This document shows positions 45,483 to 57,359 of a DNA stretch of 64,000 nucleotides, piece after piece. Origin of the DNA: Cycas panzhihuaensis (taxonomy: Eukaryota > Cycadophyta); assembly GCA_023213395.1 (NCBI GenBank), contig CM041465.1, positions 159,223,741 to 159,287,740 of the forward strand, in the 5' to 3' direction. A program made the position numbers and the translations under genes. Under the pieces are notes generated by a model, which was given only the letters and a program-made list of their open reading frames with translations, made no database searches and was not told the origin of the DNA. Each line of letters starts with the position of its first letter. Position 1 is the first letter of the stretch.

Positions 45483-47625
45483 CCAAAAAGTGCCTCATTT
45501 TACCTTTCTTGGCTCTCCAACAACACTTCTTACTGCTGTAATTCTACTCTCTCGTTCCTCTCTTTTCATAGATATGCATGCAATGCTGGAGTTCTGCCAT
45601 TATAGCAAGGGATACACCTATAGTAGCTCTAATACATGATAGAGAGCTCTCCGCCAAGCACTCTAAAGCGAGATCTCCATGCTTATCCTTCGGTTTTCAT
45701 CGAACAAGTGTCTCCTACAACTCCATCTTGTGAGGTACCCAGCAAACCTTGCAGGACCTGCTCTCTTCTACTGTTTGTAGGGGTAGATCTACCCTTAACA
45801 CAGCCTAGCAGGTACCCCTTACCTTGGTTTTATGTTTTAGTACATATTTACTCCATTAGAACATATTTAGAAGTATATTATCTTCCCTTTTTTGTGTTTT
45901 TGCTGTAAAAGGGACTACTCTTTCCTATTTTTAGTTTCAACACCTCAAGCTTTCTCCCATTGTCCGCTGGTTTTTCTCAAGAAAGCTACAGGAGAGGTTC
46001 CATAAGGACTGGGCAAATGGAGTTAAGGCAGGATCTGTCCCTTTTAGACCTACTCCCCAAGGGCAAACCCCTTTCCATCCTTCCTCTCTTGCACTCGTGC
46101 TTTCCTTGAGTGAACTAGGAGTTGGTGAGACTCAAGCCTGTGCTAGATATCAGCATACATAGCCCTTACTATGCTGGTTTTAGGCCTGCACGCTCTCCCT
46201 TTGGGCCCTCTTTAAGTCCCAAACATCATCCAGTATCTATCCAAACCCTTAGTAAGGACGATGTAGCGATTCATTGCCTATAGCGACTCCGCTACGTAGG
46301 CATCTCTCCTACATCCCATGACATTTACTTCCATGCTTGTTTACTGCTCATAGGCTGTTACATAACCATTGTACTTTCACATTTTGGGGCTATGTGGAGG
46401 TCCACTTGTGGAGGGTTTTGCCATCCTAAGGCTAGCCTTCCTTTCTTGCTTAGTATGCGTTATTTTCTTAAAGGAGAGTAGGGTTGATTTAAGTAGTAGG
46501 TTCACTAACTTAAGGTACAAGATTTTAGCATTTATTTTGGTATCATTGCCTATATAGTATCTTACATCTTGGCAGCCCCTTCTTGGAAGGGAAAACCCTA
46601 TGTGATTACAGGTTTATAGTAGCTTTTATAAAAGGGAAAGAGCGCATTAATTTAGGTAAGTCCTTGCCCTTCTTTCCTCTTTCAATTTTTCGCTTTCTTG
46701 TGTGGTTTTTTGCTCTCTTTACTTTCCCGCTTTGTTTTATCCTTTACACGGGGAAGGTAAGGAATCCCCCACTTCACTTCCACTTCAACTATGGTTTCAC
46801 ATCAACTAAGGACAAGAGGGCTTATGTGGCGTATGAGTGAGGTCTCCTATCAACCACTTCACTTTCTGGGTATGGATCACCTCCCTTCTTTCACCTCCTT
46901 CTTTTTGTGCTTTTATTAGGCATCTGTTGTATTTGCGTACTAAGTCACATAAAGATAAAATGGGTAACAAATCAATTCATTTTCATTAATTTTATATATG
47001 TGTGCCATGCAATTTCTTTTGTAGGAAAAAAGAGCATAATAGGGATTGCACCTCCCCTGTTTTCTTACCTAAACTGAAAGCACCCTGTAGTTGCATTTCA
47101 CTTTAGTATGCATGCTTGAATGTGCATAAAATGCTTGCTTTCCTTTCCTTTTTATCTTTTTGTTATTAAAATATAAAAGAGAGAGAGGGAGTGTAGCTTT
47201 TAGTTCCCCTTTTGCCATTTCCTTCTTTATTTAGATTCACCTTAGGCTAGCTAGCTTAAGGGGGGCCTATCTGCACTTGCCTTGTACCCTTTGCCTATTG
47301 CACCTTGTCTCACGTTCCTTTGTTATATGAACCTTTCCTTTGTGGGTCTCTCCTCCTGCCTTCCGACCATCTAAGGGTGGGAGGACCTTACCCTTTGGGA
47401 CTGTCCGAGATACCCTTGTGCATATCTCGCTTTTCAGAACCAAATGCGAAAGCTACCCCAAGGAAGTTAGGCACCATTCACGGGTCCTGAACTCGCGCTC
47501 TGGCACACAGATGCCATGTGTGGTGCTCTCTTCTGCTTATAGGATTCCATACTTACCCCAGCATTTGTTGTTGACCACCTCAATCCCTACTAAGTGTAGT
47601 GACCATCCTGCAGATGCGATTCCAC

Positions 47626-47643
47626 TAGCGACCATACTGGGGA
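47626..47643 (+). promoter_or_regulatory. Gypsy primer binding site candidate
   Basis: TAGCGACCATACTGGGGA starts one base after the LTR. A TGGCG...TGGGGA-like string is the usual form of a Tat-type PBS; the G to A in the second base fits deamination. Which tRNA it matched cannot be decided without a tRNA set. Confidence 0.6.
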
Positions 47644-47788
47644 CCTGTCAGTAAGGGAGCTAGTTTTTATCTCTTTCTGTTGGTGCTACTACCTCTTAGT
47701 AGATTTCTCCCTTTTGTCCCTTTTATTGGGTAGTCCCAATGCATACCTTACATTCTTCTGTCTCTTCTAACACATTGGCGAATTTTGC

Positions 47789-49678
47789 ATGCAATGTTTC
47801 TCACGTCGCCTACAAGATTTACCCCTATTGTTAGAAGATCCCACATACTGCCTCCTTCCATCATTAGATTCAGATTTGACAATGGAAGGATATCCTTCAG
47901 ATTTGGCATACCATGCCTTTGATTCCAGAGCTTATGAGTTTCCTACATCTTTCCTAGGGTCCACCCAAGAGTGTGACGACCCTATTTACTACCCGGGTGA
48001 TCAACAACACCTGCATGATGCCCATCCCTCTACTCATGGAGTAGAGGGTCTGTCTTCTCTTGAGATTTATCACCTAAGTGGTGATTCTTACGAGGAGCAT
48101 CCTGAGGGGTCCACTTCATTAGAGGTATCGTCTACCTCTTACAATCAGGTAGATACCCCTTCCATCGATGTGGTTGAAGCCCTCAACGAGTGCTTTCGTG
48201 CTGCTCCCCTTCAACCATATCCTAAGTGGTTTGAAGACACCTTACGCGGTGGGACACCTTCCTCATCTGTGTCTACCCCACTGCCTTCATCCACTTCTAC
48301 TCCACCTACAACAAGTAACCCATTTGTCCTAACACATCTATTCCATCTGATTCTAACGTCTATTTTAGGGATGTCCATTGCATCTTCTACTTCTCATTAC
48401 GGTCCCAACTCTTCTGGGACCTCTCGCGGTATGTCTTTCTCCTAGCTTGGGGTTAGCATACCTCTCCCTAGTCAACCAAATACGCCACCTCCAAACATGG
48501 CACACGTGTTCTCTAGTAGACTTGGGGGACCCATTAACGCTTCTACTACTGCTAGTCATGTGGGACCCGTCTTCTCATGCTCCCAAACCCAGTCTAGTGG
48601 GCCTTCCCTTTACGTACCCCTAGGCTATACATCTCAGCCTTGGGGGCATGGTAAATGGAACTATATTCCTGTTTATGGGGTCGACCCTTTACACCCATAT
48701 GGGGTCGTGCCACCCATAGGTGGCCCATATAGGTAGAACCTAGTTCCTTACCCCTCATTTCCACTGTCTTGCATAGCACCTCACATCACGCCTTCGCAAG
48801 GAGGCCCAACTCCTTTCCAAGACACCTTTCCTCAAGTCCCTTTTCAACAAGGGGTGTCTCCTCAAGGAGGGATGGGCCCTCTACCCCCATAAGCTCCTTG
48901 TTCATTTCCTTCTTCATCTTTTGTCAATCTTATGACCCAGGAAAGGGCATGTCCCTTTATGGATTATAGATTGACACCCTTGTCTATTGAGGCACTAAGG
49001 ACTAAGTTATCGCCTCATCCCCCTGAAGTTTCTAAGTTCAATGGAACTTCATCGTAGGATCCAACAGAGCATGTTCATAGTTTCTCTATGGTATGCATAG
49101 ACTACTAGGCCTATGATCACATCTTAATGAAACTATTTCCATGATCTCTTCAAGGCGATGCCCTCAAGTGGTTTTATCATCTACTCACTTATTTTGTCTT
49201 CTCCTTCCAGCAAGTCGTGGATGAGTTCATCAACTATTTTAATGTGGCTAGTCCATTTGAGAACGGAATGAAATCCCTCCTCTCGCTTAAACAAGGATAC
49301 GATGAGATGAATCGTGACTTTGTGTGGTGATTCCATAACCTCCTCCATTCCACCAAGGCTACTTTGCCTGAGGAATTGAAGAGGGATATCTTTGTCAATG
49401 CACTACGCCCTGAAGTTCATGTGGAAGTCCTTAAGATGGGGGCAACCACATGTGATTCCACCATTGCGAAGTGCTTGGATCTTGAGGTTATTGAGATCCA
49501 GGCTAGATGCAAGAAGCCCCTAAAGCCCTTACAACGACGTGAGGCACCTCCTCCAACCAAAGAAACTAAACCTCAACAATCCACTAGGTCTTCTTCCCAC
49601 TCAACCGAGAAGACCTTGGATCCTCTTACTTCTGCCATACGTTCATTCGAACGTATAATTAAGGAACTCAAGCTTTAA
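47789..49678 (+). pseudogene. Gypsy gag (630 codons, one frame, seven or more stops)
   Basis: The open segments 47789-48445, 48497-48736 and 49364-49678 share one frame, so this is a single gag reading. Its N-terminal half is S/T/P-rich and disordered, with H-P-S-T-H-G-V-E-G and many prolines. The gag core follows at about 48990-49500: L-P-x-F-N-G-T-type start (V-S-K-F-N-G-T-S-S), L-Q-G-D-A-L-K-W-F-Y, F-I-N-Y-F-N, L-K-Q-G-Y-D-E and the L-P-E-E-L-K-R-D-I-F helix. Stops lie at former CAG, CAA, TGG or CGA codons. Gag would form the particle around the RNA. Confidence 0.87.
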
Positions 49679-50554
49679 GCTCCTTCATCACCTACATCTA
49701 ACAAACTAATCTAATAAGCCTCCCAAGTTTCTCCTCCTAAGGATGACAACACCCAGTCCTCTTAAGCGAGGAGACCCGATCCCTCACTTGAGAAGAAGTG
49801 GTGCTCCATTCATGGAGAATGCTTCCATGACGATTCGCGTTGCTAAGTTTAACATCTTAGGGATGCCTCACAACGCGACCCATCTCTCGAACGAGCCTCA
49901 AGGCCCAACCTTGACTAATTGGTCCATAGAGATCCATTCCCCAAGCATGGGGAATAGCATCATAACTCTCAACAAAATAATAATCAGAACCAAGGAAGGT
50001 CTCTGAACTCCTGTCCTTCACACGATAAAGGAAAGGGTGCACGAGGTTCGTCTTCTTCTTCACGTTCCCCAGATCGTCATACCCCTTCACCTTCACGATC
50101 CCAGAACAAAGGAAAGAAGGTGATCCAGATGCTTGAGGCCACCCCGTTATATGCATTAACTCAGTCTCAAGCTGAGAAAGAGGCAACTGACGCCTCCCCA
50201 TCTATCCCACATCCTGATCCTCTTTCAGAAACCTTCCTTCCAGAAGTCCCTTTACTTCCTAAGACCATTCCCATTTGCCCAGGTCACTACGACTTCAATA
50301 GAGACCATCCTCAACCTATGGTGGAGGGGAAGACCTTTTCTGTTATTGATGAGCTATGTACTATGGCCGTTGGGATGTCCATTATGGATATCTTGGGAAG
50401 TTATCCTGAACAACAGACACTCCTTTTAGAAGCTTTAGGATTGGGTGATGTGTCCGTTCACGGTTTGGGTATTGTCCAAGGTCGTGAGCCCATCATTTAT
50501 TTCGATCCTAAAGACCCTCCTGCTTGTGAAAGAGAGTACTAGTGGAACTTCCCT
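49679..50554 (+). pseudogene. Gypsy nucleocapsid and gag-protease linker
   Basis: In the gag frame about 49790-49840 reads W-C-S-I-H-G-E-C-F-H-D-D-S-R-C, the modified knuckle (C-x3-G-x-C-x-H-x4-C) typical of Tat elements. Lysine/serine-rich basic text follows near 50030-50110. 50120-50542 is open for 140 codons (E-A-T-P-L-Y-A-L-T, P-K-T-I-P-I-C-P-G-H-Y-D-F, Q-T-L-L-L-E-A-L-G-L) in the same frame as gag. I do not recognise a domain in this last part; it leads directly into the protease. Confidence 0.7.
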
Positions 50555-51220
50555 TTCACTATTACTATCAATACACCTGATTGCACTTTGCGAAGGACTG
50601 TTGTCAATAATGGTTCTTCCGTTAATGCCATGCCCTTGTGTGTTATGCAAGAGCTTGGCATTTCTACCTTGGAACTTATTCCATGGCAATGCCAAGGCTA
50701 CGGTGGTAGTGAGAAGACACCTTTAGGATATGTTTCGATCCTCCTTACTCTTGAGGACAAGACTGTCCTTGCTAACATTGTAGTTCTTGACGTGGACGTC
50801 AACTATAATCTCTTTTTGGGTTAGCCATGGCTCGATCAAATGGGAGCTATGTGTTCGATCCACTGGAGGCAACTCAAGTTCGTCCATGATGGACAAATGA
50901 GGGTTGTTTCCCGTGAATTCCCACCTGTTAAACAATCCTGTCAAACTAGCCAAGCGAGTCATGGTCGTGTGAAGGGAGACAAAGACCCTTCCACCCATGC
51001 CTCATCTTGTTCTATCGACATCCCTGATTCATCTCATTTAGAAGAAGATCCTACATCCTCTTCTTCTAGCCTTACCTATTTCGCTCCTATTGGTGTTGGA
51101 AGCTATGGGTACCTCACCATATTTAGTGATGATAAGTCCTACGGCAAGGGCGAGGACCTTCCTCACCTCGTCTCCTTTCTTCGCACCAGTAAGAGGCACT
51201 CTCCTAGCTCTAGGTTCTAA
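50555..51220 (+). pseudogene. Gypsy aspartic protease and downstream linker
   Basis: 50588-50824 contains V-N-N-G-S-S-V-N-A-M-P, a retropepsin active site in which the catalytic Asp of the D-x-G-S-S motif is Asn, then I-P-W-Q-C-Q-G-Y-G-G-S and V-V-L-D-V-D-V-N-Y-N-L-F-L-G, followed after TAG (expected CGG/CAG) by P-W-L-D-Q-M-G-A, the standard Tat protease end. Same frame as gag, so gag-pro was one ORF. 50840-51220 is a hydrophilic linker in a shifted frame. Confidence 0.82.
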
Positions 51221-51740
51221 CCTACAGCCCCATTCATTGGAGAGACCAATCATCCCTTTGTATCACATGTTATTGCTTGCATTGATCCACCGATCCTTGA
51301 CTCTCCCCCTTCATCACCCCCGTAGGTGATGAATCTAGAGAACTTCCTTCCGCCCCTTATGAGGGGCCTCTTCCTGACTCTTCCGTAGAGTCTCTTGGGG
51401 GTGTTGGGTAGCCTGCCGACCACCATGGTCTTGTCACTCCCATTTCCTCTCACGCCTCATCTATTTGAGGTAAGATCATCTACATGGTAGATTACTTCGA
51501 GAACGATGAGGCTCTACTTAAGTATTTAGCGGGATCTATGCCCAATCTTCCTTCTGGTCACCATAGACTTGGCCACCAGAAGGTCTTAGTGATTGGGTCC
51601 ACCCTTGTTGACCCAATCCCACTCTGTCTCCTCCTGTTGACCTTGCCCCCCTCCATTTCGAGGAGGGGAATGCCATGTGCATGGGGGCAACACAGGACAT
51701 AGTCCTGGCCCTAGGCAAGGTCATTAAGATGGGGGTAGAA
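51221..51740 (+). pseudogene. Protease-RT spacer of gypsy pol
   Basis: Decayed pol sequence with short frames only. Proline/serine-rich text fits the linker before RT. No domain recognised. Confidence 0.5.
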
Positions 51741-52570
51741 TGTTCTCCTGATGAGGTAAGGGAATACTCCCTTTTATTCTAGGAGTTCTGAGATGTTTTT
51801 GCGTGGGACTATTCTAACATAAAGGGAATCAACCCTTCCATCGTCACCCACAACCTTACCACCATTCCTGGCACTCACCCCATGTGCCAGAAGCAACACC
51901 CACTTCATCCCAAACTCTTAGTCACCATTAAAATGGAGGTTGAGAAACTCCTAGATGCAGGACTAATCACTTCCATTGACTACCATAAATGGGTATCTAA
52001 CATCGTCCCCATTGCTAAAAAGAATGGGACCATCCAGATATGCATTGACTTTCATGACATCAACAACACATGTCCTAAAGATAACTTTCTACTTCTGTTC
52101 ATTGACTAGATCATTGATCGAACCACCAGTTTTGAAGTCATGTCCTTAATGGATGACTTCTCTGGTTACAACCAAATTCAAATCTCTTCCAAAGACTGTC
52201 ATAAGACAACCTTCACCACCCCGTGGGGTACCTTTACCTATAAGGTAATGCCCTACAGATTGAAGAATGCAGGCACCACTTATCAAAGTGTGATGTACTT
52301 CATCTTTCATGACCTTATCAATAACACATTGGAGGGCTTTATGGATGATATGATGGGTCTCTCGCATGTTAGAGCCCATCACCCTCCGGATTTGCAGGCC
52401 ATCTTCACACGATGCCGTAAATACCATGTAAGTCTCAATCTGCTCAAATGCGTGTTTGCCGTCACTTCTGGCAAACTCCTTGGTTTCCTCGTGTCGAAAC
52501 AAGGAATTCAAATCAACCCTAATAAAGTCAAGGTAATCCTTAACATGCCTCCACCTAAAACTCAATGATA
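51741..52570 (+). pseudogene. Gypsy reverse transcriptase
   Basis: F-A-W-D-Y-S at about 51800 and I-V-T-H-N-L open the module. 51882-52109 has E-V-E-K-L-L-D-A-G-L-I-T, W-V-S-N-I-V-P-I-A-K-K-N-G-T and I-D-F-H-D-I-N-N-T-C-P-K-D-N-F. After a TAG, 52140-52568 has L-M-D-D-F-S-G-Y-N-Q-I, F-T-T-P-W-G-T-F-T-Y and the catalytic F-M-D-D-M at 52338-52352 (usually Y-V-D-D-M/L). F-A-V-T-S-G-K-L-L-G-F is near 52450. Both catalytic Asp are present. This pol frame differs from the gag-protease frame by one indel. Confidence 0.9.
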
Positions 52571-53290
52571 GATTAAGCCGTTTTTAGGTAGGCTTGGGTT
52601 CCTCAGGTGTTTTTTGGTGAACTTTTGCCATAAACACCAAGCCCCATACCAACCTATTAAAGAAGGGGGGCCCATTTGTTTGGTCAGTTAAGGCCCAATA
52701 AGCCTTTAAAGGACTTAAGGAAGCTCTTACTTCTGCTATGACATTGGCATCCCCTCACTTTGATAGGCCCTTCATCCTCTATACCTCAGCAACCGATGAG
52801 TCCTTGGGCGCTATGCTAGCCTAGGAGGACGATTCAAGAGCCGAGAAAGGCATCTACTTCATTAACCACACCCTTGTGGTTGCCAGGCTCAACTATTCTT
52901 CAGCCAAGAAGGAATGCCTCTCCTTGGTTTACGTAACTAGGAAGTTTAGGCACCCCTTACTCAGAAACACTAGCAAGGTGATTGCTTAATTTGATCCCTT
53001 GCATTATTTACTCACCCACTCTAACCTGACAGGTGGGATTGGTCGTTGGGCCGTCCACCTTTAGGAATTTGATCTCCATATCATCAACAGGAAATTGAAG
53101 AAGGGGATGGTAGTGGAAGAACAACTTATAGATACCCCTGTCCCTAACTCATTTGATGCTCCCGTTGACTACTCTCTCCCTAATGAATTTATCTTGGCTA
53201 TTTAGGGCACTCCTTCCCATCCACTTGTTGACAGTGAGTGGTATAGTGGCATTGTGTGGTACCTTACTTAGCAGCAGTACCACCTAGATG
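52571..53290 (+). pseudogene. Gypsy RNase H
   Basis: L-G-R-L-G-F-L-R at about 52585, K-G-L-K-E-A-L-T at 52708, then Y-T-S-A-T-D-E-S-L-G-A-M-L-A near 52780-52820, I-Y-F-I-N-H, Y-S-S-A-K-K-E-C-L-S-L and a C-terminal tether near 53060. This is the usual RNase H fused to RT. Distance to the integrase zinc finger is short, so no second RNase H lies at this position. Stops: TAA/TAG at several former CAG/TGG codons. Confidence 0.82.
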
Positions 53291-54483
53291 CTAGTAACAA
53301 GGTTAAGTCATGCATCTAGATTACTGCTAGGCAATACTTCCTTATAGATGAAGTATTTTATAAGAGATCCTTTGATGGGATCCTCCTCCATTGCATCACA
53401 CCTGATGAAGCAGACCAGATACTCGGTGAATGCCACCATGGCATTTGTGGGGGCCACTTTGGAGGCCAATCCATGGCCCAAAGGATCCTTCGTATGGGCT
53501 ATTATTAGCCGTCCCTCTTCAAGGATACCTATGCCTACGCCTTGAGATGTCAACGATGCCAAGAGTATGCCAACATCACTCACCTGCCTTCTAAGGCTCT
53601 TCATCCTATTGTGTCTCCATGGCCTTTCTCCCAATGGGGTTTAGACCTTATTGGGGCCATATCATCACCCTCTTTATCGCAGCACAAGCTTATCTTGATT
53701 GCCATGGATTACTTTACAAAATGGGTGAAAGCCATTCCTTTGACTACTACCCCTAGCAAGATGATAGCCACTTTCATCTACCAGCATATCATTTGCCACT
53801 TTGGGATTCCCAACGTCTTGATCACAGACAATGAAACTCCTTTTCGTAACAAGGAGATGGATAAACTTTGTGAGAAATTCTAAATCTCTCACAAAACCTC
53901 TTCTCCTTATTACTCCTAGGCAAATGGTTAGGTTGAATCATTCAACAAAACTCTCATCAATATCCTAAAGAAAATTGTTGCTTAATCTTAAAAAGATTGG
54001 CACCTCCAACTCCCTTCCACCCTATGGGCCTACTGCACTTCTATCCACATTGCTACGGGAATGACTCTGTTCTCCCTAGTCTATAAGACTGAGGTAGTAC
54101 TCCCATTGGAAGTGGAGATCCCCTCTCTACGAGTTTCTCTTCGAGGTCTTATCAATGAGGAGTCTATTCATCAGGCTCGCCTCTTAGATCTCAAGGCTTT
54201 GGATGAGAGACATTTAATCGCTTACTAGGCTAACCTCGCGTCCAAAGCCTACTCGCAAAGGACTTACAATAAACACCTTTGTTCTCATCCTTTATATCTC
54301 AAGGACCAAGTCCTCAAGCTGGAATACCTTCAAGACTGCTTAACCAAATTTAGACCCAAATGGGTCAGTCGCTTTGTCGTTCTCGAGAGTCTTGATAACA
54401 ATGTTTATAGGATCGCCACCCTGGAGGGCCTTGAATTTGAGAAAGTCGTGAATGGGAAATTCCTCAAAAAATTCTATACATGA
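53291..54483 (+). pseudogene. Gypsy integrase and pol C-terminus
   Basis: The H-H-C-C finger is at 53405-53570 (E-C-H-H-G-I-C-G-G-H, C-Q-R-C-Q). The core has W-G-L-D-L-I-G at about 53637, I-T-D-N-E-T-P-F at 53820-53843 and V-E-S-F-N-K at about 53932. All three catalytic acids are present. The C-terminus F-R-P-K-W-V-S-R-F, Y-R-I-A-T-L-E-G and F-L-K-K-F-Y ends at TGA 54481-54483. No chromodomain follows, which fits a non-chromovirus. At least six TAG/TAA interruptions. Confidence 0.88.
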
Positions 54484-55379
54484 TCTCTTTATTATCTTTT
54501 CCATGCTCTAAAACAAGCCTAAACTACCATCCTAAGAATGTTCCTATTCCTCCTAGCCACAGGCGGGATGGTGGCTTAGGGTGGCTCTCTCATTCCTTTT
54601 GGGTTCCTCCCACGAAATCCCTGTTCCCATTCCTCTGGGACCCTCGTCCTCCTATTTGGGCATCCCCCCAATTAGAATGAGATGTTGGAGTGTCATCATT
54701 CCCTTTTGATTGGAATTTCCTTTTCATATCCCATTATGCTCCCATATGGACATGTGTGCTACCATATCTCCTAGCCCCATACATATCTATCACCATTGCT
54801 CATGGTGATTGTGTGTACCTCTACTAGGAATATGGCCCTACATATAAGGTAATGTGTATAACTCAAACAAATATCATAGCATGAAATCAGACAATAATCA
54901 ACTCAAAACATCATCAATCGTATCCTCATGCATCCGTGCACTCTCATACACATATATACATAAATATGTAAATATAAATATATACCATCCATCACATGTC
55001 ATTATATACATCATCATACATCAAATAGGGTATCAATCACCCTGTCTATATATATATAAAACAATCATTATGTGTCATATCATACAAGTGGTATGGTACA
55101 TCAACCACGGGAAGCTGCAATCCTTGCAGGGAGGAGTACAATCATGTGACTACATATGATGACTCCCTGGAGGTCTGCTACTTTCCCCTATCCAATCAAA
55201 ATGCTACTCTACTCTATTGTTGCCCCGCTCCTGGGGCATCATCCCCTAGCCTATGTGATCCCTCTCCTGGGGACCACATCCCTCTTAGGCTCTTCCTCAG
55301 TCTCTGGGAGCTCCCTGCCTCACTTCCCTCATCTCATGGCCTCCTTAGGGTTGTCACCACGGTGTGGGTATGAGTCCTG
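54484..55379. other. Spacer between pol and the antisense gene
   Basis: 54700-55110 is AT-rich with CATATA/ACATAT-type simple sequence and no gene. 55110-55379 is more GC-rich and probably forms the 3' end of the antisense gene. Confidence 0.5.
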
Positions 55380-57359
55380 ATTCACGATGACCTTGATCCC
55401 ACCTCGTTAACCAGTTGATCGTATCACACCTAGATACGATCCCACTCCTTCTCTACTCCGTGGAGCCTCTCCTCCATCCTCCAGAGATGCTCCTCCATCA
55501 TTGCCATCCAGATGCGACTCTTGGCATCCCCTCTGGCACCTCCCTAGGCCTTCAGTGCCTGTACCCAACCTCGTAGGGTATCCCTCTTGGCCTGGGTCTC
55601 ATCCAGCTCCACCTGTAGGCATCTCGTACATGCCTTGTGCTCTTGGGACTCCACTATCTAGATGTCTCTTGCCCTCACCAATGGGGCAAATGCTATTGTA
55701 TAGGTACCTGCCGATCTGTGCTCGTCTTCTGCTTGGATGGGAGGTTGCCCCTCTATGTAGTCCGAGGGGAACATCTCCCAAACTACTACCTCAACCAATC
55801 TCTATATCTTTGCCATACCTGTAAATCCAATATGTCACATGTCAGTACATATCCATGTACATGCCAAACCAAAATCAAACAACATCTAGCAATCGAAAGA
55901 TGATAGGAGAAGGCAGTGTCTCACCTGGTGCAGCCACCAGCTCTTCGACTTGGATGATGGCCTCTACCTCATGCACTCCACTAGCTGCAAGTACCTCCTC
56001 CTCCTCTGGTACCTCCTCGGTAACTGCCTTAACTACTGGGGTATCCCTCCTCTCCTCTGCTGGTGCCACTGCCTCCCCAGATCTCTTGACTATCTATAAC
56101 ATCTAGGCTTGGGTCACTAGGCCCCTACTCTCCTCTGCAGCTCCTGAAGGGCTTGCCTCTCCTCCTACAGTCCCCGATGGGCCTACCTCTCCTCCTGAAT
56201 TCCCTGTTGGACCTACACCTCCTCCTATGGCTTCTAATAGGCTTGCCTCGTCATCACCGTCTCCTCCATCTCCACTGTCTCCTGGGGCAACTCCTACCCT
56301 ACTTACCTCATCATCGCTATCCCACCTCACCACTCGAATATGGATCTAATATGTAATCGACCATGGTGAGGAGGTCCGGTGATGTGGCCTCCACCGAGTG
56401 ACAGACATGTGCCTAGTCCTTAGTCCCCCTGAACTTGGTCTACCACTTGTGTACCATGGCCCCCCCCTCTGAAATAGGGTATGGTCCCCTTGCCAGTGCC
56501 ACCGCTCTAAAGTGATCAAAGAACCAGCACTATAGAAGGGTATTGTATGATAGGCCACCCTTCCCTGCCACACGAATAGCATCCAGTTGGGTGACTAAGT
56601 TTGTCGCTATGAGGGTAGCCCAGTCTAGTCTCTCCCCAACCTCACATCTCCTCACAACATCCATCCACTCATCAAGAATGTCTCAGTAGTTCTATTTCTG
56701 GGATATCCAGAATAGAATGCATAGCATGATCAACTTCCTCATACAAGGAACTCCAAACATAACCATACTCTGTAGTGGGATACCTCTCCTCTCTCATCTA
56801 TCTGAGCCTATGAAGAATGTAGCTACCTTCTTGTGTGCTACCTCATTACTAGGCAGCATCCCTAGTGATGATGGCCTCCCTATCGCCGACACTCCCAGTA
56901 TCCTCCTGATGTCCCCTGATGTGATTTCCATGTCTCCTACCTGGGGTAGATGGAACGCGTGCCACCGTCTGTCCTAGTGTGAGACGATGTCTACCAGAAG
57001 CCTCTGATCTGACGCATACTGTGACATCTTTATGACCTTCAATAGGCCATACCTAGCTAAAACCTATATGTCCTCACGAGACATCATCTCAATAAAGCTC
57101 AACATTGCCATGCCAATGTTCTCGCAGTTGTCCACCACGATCACTACCTACAAAACACCTCAAAACTAGTCAGAACCTGACTCATACTCACCCCTCTATC
57201 CTCTGGACTATCCCTCAGCCTCATTTGGTCGATATTTGGGTGCCCTGGGCCCTCTTCTTTATTTTTCAATAGGTATGCCTTTACACGGTGCCAAACTTCG
57301 CGGTATTGTGGAGTTTGGCTTGGGTCCCGCGGCGATTGGGGCCTTGCAACAAAGATCAT
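55380..57359 (-). pseudogene. Antisense spliced gene resembling plant mobile domain proteins
   Basis: Start at ATG 57359 (M-I-F-V-A-R-P-Q). Exon 1 57359-57192; GT-AG intron 57191-57148; exon 2 opens V-V-I-V-V-D-N-C-E-N-I-G, then D-Q-R-L-L, W-H-A-F-H-L-P-Q-V-G-D-M-E-I-T and I-R-R-I-L-G-V, the pattern of plant mobile domain (PMD) proteins. 56582-55925 is one frame: G-R-V-A-Y-H-T-I, W-H-W-Q-G-D-H-T-L, then a Gly/Ser/Glu-rich acidic tail. Intron 55924-55819 (GTGAGA...TTTACAG) joins it in frame to a coiled coil (L-Q-V-E-L-D-E-T-Q-A-K-R-D). Stops and at least one frameshift make it inactive. Function unknown. Confidence 0.72.
55819..55924 (-). other. Intron of the antisense gene (106 bp)
   Basis: Minus strand CACCAG|GTGAGACACTG ... 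TGGATTTACAG|GTATGGCAAAG. Removing it joins the acidic tail to a coiled-coil frame without a shift; unspliced reading ends soon after. Confidence 0.7.

Larger units (their letters stand above)
44809..47624 (+). mobile_element. Gypsy 5' LTR (2.8 kb)
   Basis: TGTTTCCTGGCTAC...GATTCCA, aligned by eye with the 3' LTR throughout. It carries the palindrome at 45443-45466, TATA at 45475-45482 and a GA-rich tract near 47178. A short frame at 46583-46840 is shared by both LTRs. Confidence 0.93.

Noticed and set aside
52146-52565. Minus-strand 139-codon ORF
   Set aside because: Exact antisense shadow of the gypsy RT palm region.
53308-53634. Minus-strand 108-codon ORF
   Set aside because: Antisense shadow of the integrase zinc-finger region.
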